DNA of 56,977 nt from a virus. The position numbers and the translations under genes were made by a program. The DNA lies in the IMG/VR virus record IMGVR_UViG_3300031521_000077, positions 1-56,977 of that record; one strand, 5' to 3'. Shown here one piece after another: positions 36,701 to 42,690 of the stretch (positions are counted from its first letter, which is position 1; each line of letters begins with the position of its first letter). Under the pieces are notes generated by a model. The model had not been told where the DNA came from. It made no database searches and saw only the letters and a list, made by a program, of their open reading frames with translations.

Positions 36701-37515
36701 GTGATATTTATATTGATGATATCGATACGGCTACTAGTTATACTTTCAAAACTCCAAAAGAAAATTTACAATTAAATAAATTTATTGGTGGTATTAATGA
36801 AAATAATATTACATTTGCAGATTCAAATGAAAATTCAAACACTGTAAATGAAACTGAAATGGTAAACGAAAACGAAATAATGTCACTTAATGACCTACCC
36901 TTCAAGCAAGAAATTGAAGGGCTTGGAGCTAAAATTTATAGTGTTGGTGGTGCTGTACGTGATGAATTTTTAGGTAAAGAATCTAAAGACCTAGATATTT
37001 TAATCACAGGCATACCTATGGATAACTTAGAACAACTATTATCTAAATATGGAAGAGTTGATGCAGTTGGTAAATCTTTTGGTGTTATTAAATTCAAGCC
37101 TAAAGGTTCAACCGAAGATATTGATATAGCTATTCCTAGAACAGAAGTCCCAACTGGTGCTGGTGGGCATAAAGGATTTGATGTTAAATCTGACCATACA
37201 TTACCAATCGAAGATGATTTGAAACGTAGAGACCTGACTATTAATGCAATAGCTAAAGACTCCGAAGGCAACATAATTGACCCTTTTGGTGGTGTTGAGG
37301 ATTTAAAGAATAAGATTATTCGTGCTGTAGACCCTAATGCATTCAATGACGACCCTCTTAGAATGTTGAGAGCCGTACAATTTTCTGCACGTTTTGGTTT
37401 CACGATTGAGCCAAATACAATGGAAATGATTAAGCAAACTGCCGATAAAGTGAAAACAATATCCCCGGAGCGAGTTATAATTGAGTTTGAAAAAATTGTA
37501 AAATATAATAAATGA
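33778..37515 (+). CDS. Giant polyprotein: two kinase-like domains plus head of CCA-adding tRNA nucleotidyltransferase (5' part of a split gene)
   Basis: 1245 residues from ATG 33778. Domain 1 (about 25-200) is protein-kinase-like: Gly loop IGSGSGRIVYDI, Lys51 in VFKVAK and VDYGL (Asp189) in the place of DFG. Domain 2 (345-525) repeats it: LGGNGYGQAYDI, VLKVTTD and FFDLGG (Asp520). A further domain at about 565-705 (GLIDGRNGDLYVADATFF ending AKQKNPSQNF) recurs in the gene at 38570. The C-terminal 200 residues are a class II CCA/poly(A) polymerase head: YSVGGAVRDEFLG, Asp1071 and Asp1073 in KDLDILI, DDLKRRDLTINAIA, DPFGG and DDPLRMLRAVQFSARFGF. The protein stops after SPERVIIEFEKI, where the helical neck should follow. 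The neck is in the gene at 38570. Function: probably RNA end processing or tRNA repair. Confidence 0.82.
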   Translation: MTYNEFLLVLERFKTLPSFAQKIKYISETLTRIGSGSGRIVYDIDGTKVFKVAKNTKGIAQNEVEISVASYYDSNNIVADVIESDEENSTWIVAEKGKKVNERRICQLTGIPSLNDFYHYITNQIDANNGRKGRFSMNPELKEALQENEWVINMIDFIIGYGQSVGDLDRPSTYGEVLRDGGPIIVLVDYGLSDEVYATHYSRDRMHEIFNNSDGNDDILSNIGGIDAEIKGMASIQPFDVNDGENTINMEESISFIEGRNKYPKTEIRNIGELADKFHDCVNNLDHAIAKSKDKNIFYENLLKLEEYLTEQGHYNREPLPKVLNEKIDLNMTNNVASAVAQKYGFQQLQHLGGNGYGQAYDIGNNQVLKVTTDRSEALENADLIGKQFNYIADPYAVYEVVSKTTRTKLWVIILEKLRTDDEYFDKMFRRLTTAMKFIFNGTIYNSFSEVLNEMSYGYLNPYENENFKKYMANNKEDSAFFDNMAKIVEECNKFGIESHDYLNSRNLGFKPNGAIGFFDLGGSDLNTSDKDPELFRMKENAQSDEYPTYNQGDLGYDTENSILKEEFLGAIGTNQDGSSIDCYRNPPSIRQFKPFIRGLIDGRNGDLYVADATFFMHVSIAQWLKIEHIVDFPTHYRDYYDGSGRVLPVQRNKNTNDFYLGEIYHPEEIERDLLMIKRVFAMAKQKNPSQNFIPKNIEEAPKIPSINERIMSSMEGSTSVEVKDKCRLGGGATCNVGDMNNFNIKPIHEQIDASEAYDGVGTIQTVIDGKRNVGLIATFNKPNLLNMIKTGGLNTIPVEQAHHNAATYIIYNNNGKNDALKLHEYMKSKDGYVSDETPEEARYIGKLLGYTPNSVEQYVNRRYGQEQQNTPPQLQPNMQLDEDNINEYAGIVTPDLKLIKGENHNKILGKLFPEIDGYSDRYDHAYNNGYVRVIVHEGIVDGEPYNYYNIEGFLAPIKEVINRLYLRDMLKTRSDIYIDDIDTATSYTFKTPKENLQLNKFIGGINENNITFADSNENSNTVNETEMVNENEIMSLNDLPFKQEIEGLGAKIYSVGGAVRDEFLGKESKDLDILITGIPMDNLEQLLSKYGRVDAVGKSFGVIKFKPKGSTEDIDIAIPRTEVPTGAGGHKGFDVKSDHTLPIEDDLKRRDLTINAIAKDSEGNIIDPFGGVEDLKNKIIRAVDPNAFNDDPLRMLRAVQFSARFGFTIEPNTMEMIKQTADKVKTISPERVIIEFEKIVKYNK

Positions 37516-38573
37516 TGAAACATAAAAATTGGAAAAATAAGGAAAACTGTGTTATTGATGCATTAAATTATGCTAACAAATCAGAATGGATTAAATGTTC
37601 TGGTGCATCATATCAATCTGCTCTTAAGAATGGTTGGATTTCTGATTGTTGTGGACATATGAAAAGACCACAAAATTGGAATAAAAAATGGATAAAAGAA
37701 ACTTGTACCATTGAAGCCAAAAAATATAATACAAGAACAATTTTTCAAAAACAATCGTCAGGGGCATATTGTGCAGCTTATGACAATAATTGGATAGATG
37801 AAATTTGTTCACACATGACAAAAACTGGTAATAATAAAAATAGATGTATTTATTCTTATGAGTTTTCAGATAATTCAGTTTATATTGGACTAACATATTC
37901 TTTAGAAAAAAGACAAATAAATAGAAATAATGATATTAATGATGCTGTAACTAAGCATATTTCTAATACAGGTTTAATACCAATTAGAAAACAGTTAACT
38001 GAATATATCTCAGTTGATAGTGCATCAAAACAAGAATCAGCTTTTATTCAACAATATAAAGTCAATGGTTGGAACATACTAAATAGAAATAGTGGTGGTG
38101 GGATTGGTGGAAATTATGTTTTGTGGACGCTTGAAACTTGCAAAGAAGAGGCATTAAAATATAATTATAGAGGTGAGTTTAAAAAAAAATCAAAAAGTGC
38201 ATATGTTGCTTCATTAAAAAATGAATGGCTAAATATTATTTGTGAACATATGCAATATAAATACACTTTATGGACTTTTGAGAAATGTAAAGTAGAGGCA
38301 TTGAAATATAATACGAAACATCAATTTCGTGAAAATTCAAAAAGTGCATGCCAAATAGCTTATCGTAATAAATGGATATTTGACATTTGTCAACATATGA
38401 CAGTAAAAAAGAAACCAAATGGTTATTGGTCAAAAGAAAAATGTTTATTAGATGCGAAAAAATATGATACAGTGCGTGAATTTAGAAAAAAATCAAATAG
38501 TGCATATGTTACAATAATTAATAATGGATGGATAAGTGAAATTGAATTCCTAAAAAAATATGAAAGAATATGA
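37512..38573 (+). CDS. GIY-YIG homing endonuclease with five DNA-binding repeats, inserted in a split gene
   Basis: 353 residues. The GIY-YIG core is YSYEFSDNSVYIGLT (residues 114-128) followed by EKRQINRN. Two repeats lie before and three after it, of the form WxxExCxxxAxKYxTRxxFxKxSxSAYxxAxxNxWIxxICxHM. Each repeat should be a small helical DNA-reading unit. The gene overlaps the 5' and 3' halves of the host gene by ATGA at both ends (37512-37515 and 38570-38573), so all three reading frames are translationally coupled. No flanking non-coding sequence remains that could be a group I intron. This looks like a free-standing homing gene that has broken its target gene at the CCA-nucleotidyltransferase neck, similar in principle to mobE splitting nrdA in phage Aeh1. 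Confidence 0.85.
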   Translation: MMKHKNWKNKENCVIDALNYANKSEWIKCSGASYQSALKNGWISDCCGHMKRPQNWNKKWIKETCTIEAKKYNTRTIFQKQSSGAYCAAYDNNWIDEICSHMTKTGNNKNRCIYSYEFSDNSVYIGLTYSLEKRQINRNNDINDAVTKHISNTGLIPIRKQLTEYISVDSASKQESAFIQQYKVNGWNILNRNSGGGIGGNYVLWTLETCKEEALKYNYRGEFKKKSKSAYVASLKNEWLNIICEHMQYKYTLWTFEKCKVEALKYNTKHQFRENSKSACQIAYRNKWIFDICQHMTVKKKPNGYWSKEKCLLDAKKYDTVREFRKKSNSAYVTIINNGWISEIEFLKKYERI

Positions 38574-40126
38574 AAAATATAGCATTAACTGCCGTTGAAT
38601 TACTTGTTGAAACTGGATTATTTGCAGCAATATTTGGAAAAAATATAAAACCATCACAGATTGACCGTAGGGATTTTCCTAATGTTAAAACAATGGGTGA
38701 ATTTATTTTCTTAATGACTTATGGAGTTATCGAAAACCCTGCTGAATTCTTCTTAAAAAACCTTAAGGGTAATGTCGATTCATATAAAGAGATTAAGGCA
38801 CTTGAATTGGCTTATAATGCCGATTTAAACAATGAGGACATGCCAATTGTTGCTGCTAGGGCAATTGCACATAATATATACTTAATATCGCCACAAGCCT
38901 TAAAAAGCACTATATTACCACAAGCAATTATTAATGGTGCTCAGGATTTACTTTCTGGTAAATATCCTAAGACTGTTAATGAATTAGCATTGAATGGAAA
39001 TGATTTAATGACAATGGGATTGAAGGGCAAAGAAATTGGTGATGTGCAAAAAACATTATTACTTAAAGTCTATGCTGATAAGGTTAGAAATGATAAGGCA
39101 GAATTAACAGCACAATTTCCCAAAGCGAATGTTCAGGATGAAGGTGTTGGCGATAAATATGCAGAAAAAAGATTTAACATTAAGCCAGAGTTTCATGATT
39201 TTGAACAACAATACAGGAATAAGCAAAGTGAGGAAGCAAAAGATGAAGTAGTATACAATGGTGGTAATGATGGATTAGTTATAATAAAAAACCCTAAAAC
39301 ATTATCTAACATTGGATATGATGCACGTGGTGTTATTGATAGAGAAGGAAATCTATATATTGAACAAGAATCGTCAGGACACGTACATGAATATATCTTA
39401 AAAAAATTGGCTGAATTAGGATTAATCACATATAATCGTGATTGGACTACAACATTGCCAGTTAATTTTATTACTGTAATGAGGTATGAAGACGATAATT
39501 TAATTTTACTAGGTGAATCAAATGAAATGATGACACCCCAAGCAGAAAAAGAAATCGATTCATATTATAGCGATGGTTATTGGGAAGATTTTCCTACAAT
39601 AGAAGAAGCCACACCAGTGTTTCAACAATTTCTAGATAAAGCAAAACAAAAGAATCCAAACATTAATTTTATGAACGAAAACATTGTTTATTATGAAGAT
39701 AATGATAACAAATACATTAAAGAAGATATTAATACTATGAGCAAAGTATTATATAGTGCAGTGGTGCTTGATGATAAATCAAGGGAATCGTTATTAGCAT
39801 ATTTAAACCGAAAACATCTGATACCAGAGGGCTGGGAAATTGTCGCACATCACATGACAATTAATCTAGGTGAAATTGACCCAGAATTTGAGAAATATCT
39901 AGGCATGAACGTTAGATTAAATACTGAGGATTATGCGATTGATGATAAAGTAATGGCTGTTGGCGTTTCTGGGTTTGGAAGTAAAAATACTAAACCTCAC
40001 ATAACAATAGCAGTTAATAGAGAAAACGGTGGTAAACCAATGATGTCCAATAACTTAAGAAATTGGGAGAAAATAAGACCAATAATGTTAGTTGGAAAAG
40101 TTACAGAAGTAATGCCAAAGTTTTAA
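38570..40126 (+). CDS. 3' part of the split polyprotein: CCA-nucleotidyltransferase neck plus 2H phosphoesterase
   Basis: 518 residues. The first 60 residues (LTAVELLVETGLFAAIFG) continue the helical neck of the tRNA nucleotidyltransferase that ends at 37515. A long helical region follows to about 200. At about 230-365 is a second copy of the domain found in the upstream gene (NIGYDARGVIDREGNLYIEQ, ending AKQKNPNINF). The C-terminal 130 residues are a 2H phosphoesterase (LigT-like): HMT (His428, Thr430) in AHHMTINLG and HIT (His477, Thr479) in KPHITIAV. Such enzymes open 2',3'-cyclic phosphates at broken RNA ends. The ATG overlaps the GIY-YIG stop. Whether the halves associate to form an active enzyme is not known. 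Confidence 0.8.
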   Translation: MKNIALTAVELLVETGLFAAIFGKNIKPSQIDRRDFPNVKTMGEFIFLMTYGVIENPAEFFLKNLKGNVDSYKEIKALELAYNADLNNEDMPIVAARAIAHNIYLISPQALKSTILPQAIINGAQDLLSGKYPKTVNELALNGNDLMTMGLKGKEIGDVQKTLLLKVYADKVRNDKAELTAQFPKANVQDEGVGDKYAEKRFNIKPEFHDFEQQYRNKQSEEAKDEVVYNGGNDGLVIIKNPKTLSNIGYDARGVIDREGNLYIEQESSGHVHEYILKKLAELGLITYNRDWTTTLPVNFITVMRYEDDNLILLGESNEMMTPQAEKEIDSYYSDGYWEDFPTIEEATPVFQQFLDKAKQKNPNINFMNENIVYYEDNDNKYIKEDINTMSKVLYSAVVLDDKSRESLLAYLNRKHLIPEGWEIVAHHMTINLGEIDPEFEKYLGMNVRLNTEDYAIDDKVMAVGVSGFGSKNTKPHITIAVNRENGGKPMMSNNLRNWEKIRPIMLVGKVTEVMPKF

Positions 40127-40143
40127 TATTATTATCAAAAGTA

Positions 40144-40175
40144 TTTGGGTGTTAGTATAATTTAGTTTATATTTG
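40144..40175 (+). promoter_or_regulatory. Host-type (Bacteroidota) promoter
   Basis: TTTG at 40144-40147 and TATATTTG at 40168-40175 are separated by 20 nt, a near-perfect match. It lies 17 nt before the ATG at 40193. Confidence 0.75.
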
Positions 40176-40192
40176 CACCCAAATACTTTTAT

Positions 40193-40729
40193 ATGGGTAG
40201 TGATAAGGAAAATGCGTGGGAATCATCCCTTGAAGTTGGTAAGGAATTTGAAACGTTAATAATTGAGGATATTAGGAATAAAAGGTATCCATTAGCACAC
40301 GAAAATAATAGTAGTGACTATTCTGTGCTTAAATTATATGATGTTATAATTCCAGAAATTAATCGAGAGATTGAATTAAAGAATGACATTGAATCAAAAA
40401 ATAGCGGGAATATTTGTATAGAGGTTGGGTGCAACGGTAATAAATCTGGATTGCTTGTAACAAAAGCAAAATATTGGATACATGGTGATGGAAATTATCA
40501 TTACTTAATGTTAACTAACAATATAAAAAAATTGATTAAAGAACTTTACCTAGACAAGTACCCTGACCATGAAAGCTATGTAGTAAAAAAAGTAACTAAA
40601 TATCCAGTAAAACAAAAGGATAATAATGTTAAATACATGGATTTTTATTTAATACGAAAAGATGTTTTTGCGGCATATTCATTAGAATTTAAAGATGCTG
40701 GAATGTTAACCTATGAAAAATTAATATAA
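40193..40729 (+). CDS. Probable PD-(D/E)XK-superfamily nuclease-like protein
   Basis: 178 residues. After an N-terminal helix (EVGKEFETLIIEDIRN) there is KLYDVIIPEINREIELKND, where Asp and the E-x-K triad (EIELK) have the spacing of a PD-(D/E)XK nuclease core, followed by strand NICIEVGCNG and a helix. This suggests a resolvase or restriction-like endonuclease, but the fold is too divergent to be certain. It has its own host-type promoter and its stop overlaps the start of the HAD gene, so the two are coexpressed early. Confidence 0.55.
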   Translation: MGSDKENAWESSLEVGKEFETLIIEDIRNKRYPLAHENNSSDYSVLKLYDVIIPEINREIELKNDIESKNSGNICIEVGCNGNKSGLLVTKAKYWIHGDGNYHYLMLTNNIKKLIKELYLDKYPDHESYVVKKVTKYPVKQKDNNVKYMDFYLIRKDVFAAYSLEFKDAGMLTYEKLI

Positions 40730-41337
40730 TGAAAGAAACTGAAAAAATAAAAAGGCTTTATGTCTTCGACTTAGATGGTACTCTTATGAATTCACCTATG
40801 CCAGATGAAGGTAAACTTCTATGGAAAGAAAAGAAGGGCGTTGACTATCCACATTTAGGCTGGTGGGGCAGAGCAGAGAGTTTAGACATTGAAGTATTTA
40901 ACATTATGCCAATAGCTAGAATTGAAGCCATTTTTAGAAGTCAAATTGACTGTGAGGATACCTATTGTGCTATCATGACCTCTAGGATGGAAAAATTACG
41001 CCCACAGGTTGAAAAGGTTTTAATTAAAACCGGATTAATTGTCGATGAACTCATTATGAAGAGAAGTGCAAAAAGTAAGGGTGAAAAACTCTTACGTTTA
41101 GCTAAGAAGTTCCTAAATTTGGAACTTATCTGTGTATTCGATGATAGAGATACTGATATTGCATCGTATCTTAATCATAGTGAACACATCGAAGAATTTT
41201 CTGAATTCATGATAATTCATTTCAAAGAAGATAAGCTAGTCCATGTTGAAACCAAGAAACAAAGCTTTAATAGAATTTTTGATAATGTTATTAAGAAAAT
41301 TATGTGGGAGAAGTATGGATTTTATGGCAATATTTAA
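40729..41337 (+). CDS. HAD phosphatase of the Swiss-Army-Knife RNA-repair type
   Basis: 202 residues. Motif I is YVFDLDGTLMNSPMPDEG, with Asp14 and Asp16, followed by LLWKEKK and HLGWWG. The 'TP-x-P...LW...GWW' sequence after the HAD motif is the signature I know from the HAD_SAK_1 family, found in Swiss-Army-Knife RNA-repair proteins. Motif II is MTSRMEKLRPQ, and motif IV is VFDDRDTDI (Asp pair). Likely function: 3'-phosphate (or 2'-phosphate) removal at RNA ends. It is coupled by a one-base overlap to the gene before it and lies 0.6 kb after the 2H phosphoesterase, supporting a joint RNA-repair pathway. Confidence 0.78.
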   Translation: MKETEKIKRLYVFDLDGTLMNSPMPDEGKLLWKEKKGVDYPHLGWWGRAESLDIEVFNIMPIARIEAIFRSQIDCEDTYCAIMTSRMEKLRPQVEKVLIKTGLIVDELIMKRSAKSKGEKLLRLAKKFLNLELICVFDDRDTDIASYLNHSEHIEEFSEFMIIHFKEDKLVHVETKKQSFNRIFDNVIKKIMWEKYGFYGNI

Positions 41338-41344
41338 AATCACT

Positions 41345-41353
41345 GTATTTATA
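41345..41353 (+). promoter_or_regulatory. Phage promoter motif GTATTTATA
   Basis: Exact 9-mer, 14 nt before the ATG at 41368. Confidence 0.65.
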
Positions 41354-41367
41354 TAGAAATTAGCATT

Positions 41368-42198
41368 ATGATAAGAATGGGATTACGTCCACCACATCTT
41401 CCACAAATTTCGATGCCTATTCATGAAATATTGAGTAAGTTAGATGAAGAAGGAATTGAATATGAAGTATTAGAACAAGACCCAAATGAACTAAATCCCT
41501 CACAGGGCATAACATTTTCAGATGAAGTGCATGAACCTAATGAGGAAAAATTTACTTGGAGTGATAAAGATAATAATGTTTTGGATGGACACCATAATCT
41601 CGTATATCACATTATTAAGTCAGCACCAATAAAATGCATTAAAATAAATCTTGATGATAAGACTGCTTGCAGGGTGTTAAATAAAATTCAAGACATATTT
41701 GAATACGAAACCCAACGAAAAATGGAGGAAGTTCTTGGTCAAGATGCAATCAATACCCAAAATGATATTGATGCTGGTAATAACCAAGGTGATTTCTTAG
41801 ATTTACTCGAAAAGGACAATAGTGATATTGAAGCCGAAACTGAATCAGATTCTATGAATCCCAAGCTTGTTATTGGTTATAGAAAAGAGCCAATAATTGA
41901 AAACTCCGTTATTGGAAATTTTTTCACGCTTAAGCCAATCGATGGTTATAATAAATATGAAATTGAATGTGATAATCTTTTAGATACAAATGATTTAGGA
42001 ATTGGCTATAAAAGTGGTCAAATTCCTGTCGATGTGCTATCAAAAACTTGGTTTCCACATGTTAATTTTGAAAAATTGAGCGAAAAATATAATATGCCAG
42101 CAATAAACCTAAAAAATAAAGCTGTTGCGCATAAAGCCAAGAAACATGGATATGATGCAATTAAATATGGCGATACATTAATTCAAGGACTTAAATAA
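41368..42198 (+). CDS. Unknown protein with ParB-like and possible ART-like segments
   Basis: 276 residues. The N-terminal half includes FTWSDKDNNVLDGHHNLVYHI followed by IKCIKINLDD, similar to the 'DGHHR...' strand-helix of ParB/Srx-like domains. The middle is acidic. The C-terminal segment AVAHKAKKHGYDAIKYGDTL resembles the last strand of ADP-ribosyltransferase-like and similar phage domains ('GYDGI.yg'). Neither match is strong. It opens a two-gene unit with its own GTATTTATA promoter. Confidence 0.5.
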   Translation: MIRMGLRPPHLPQISMPIHEILSKLDEEGIEYEVLEQDPNELNPSQGITFSDEVHEPNEEKFTWSDKDNNVLDGHHNLVYHIIKSAPIKCIKINLDDKTACRVLNKIQDIFEYETQRKMEEVLGQDAINTQNDIDAGNNQGDFLDLLEKDNSDIEAETESDSMNPKLVIGYRKEPIIENSVIGNFFTLKPIDGYNKYEIECDNLLDTNDLGIGYKSGQIPVDVLSKTWFPHVNFEKLSEKYNMPAINLKNKAVAHKAKKHGYDAIKYGDTLIQGLK

Positions 42199-42209
42199 AC
42201 CCAAAAACT

Positions 42210-42533
42210 ATGAATACTTATAGAATAATCAACACAACCAACGAAATTGGAAAAAGAGAAATTAATTATAATTCAACATTAGATATTGAATATGTTGATG
42301 GTATGACCAAGAAAATAATTAAGCTCAAACCCTCTGAAACGCTATATTTGACACTCAAATCATTGCCGTTATCGATTAGGAAACTTATTGTAAAACATAT
42401 GGTTGATGTTATTGAAATTCCAGAAAATCAGTTAAAAGCAATAATGTCACCGCAAAAAAGCACCGTTGATGGGCTAAAAACAGAACTTTCAAACTCCATT
42501 GAGGCTAAATTGCACAATAAAAAAATAAAATAA
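42210..42533 (+). CDS. Small unknown protein
   Basis: 107 residues, mixed alpha/beta, with MTKKIIKLKPSETLYLTLKS and a basic, helical C-terminus. It follows the gene at 41368 after 11 nt and ends the operon at a strong terminator. No family is recognised. Confidence 0.6.
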   Translation: MNTYRIINTTNEIGKREINYNSTLDIEYVDGMTKKIIKLKPSETLYLTLKSLPLSIRKLIVKHMVDVIEIPENQLKAIMSPQKSTVDGLKTELSNSIEAKLHNKKIK

Positions 42534-42567
42534 TCTACGCAAGTATCTGATATTATGATTATAAACT

Positions 42568-42597
42568 AAAGCAAATAATTTATTTGCTTTTTTTTAT
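42568..42597 (+). terminator. Rho-independent terminator
   Basis: AAAGCAAATA (42568-42577) and TATTTGCTTT (42581-42590) form a perfect 10-bp stem with a 3-nt loop and an extended T tract. Confidence 0.88.
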
Positions 42598-42637
42598 GAC
42601 ATTTCTTTCATGTTTTAATGTTTTTTCATAATTTTGA

Positions 42638-42646
42638 CTATTTATA
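42638..42646 (+). promoter_or_regulatory. Phage promoter motif variant CTATTTATA
   Basis: This is the only TATTTATA copy listed here that is preceded by C rather than G. It lies 44 nt before ATG 42691. Confidence 0.5.
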
Positions 42647-42690
42647 ATTAATTACATTAATTTATAAAAATTTATAAAACGATAGAAAAA

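Noticed and set aside
37512-38573. Group I intron encoding the GIY-YIG enzyme
   Set aside because: The gene fills the whole interval with 4-bp overlaps on both sides, leaving no RNA core sequence.
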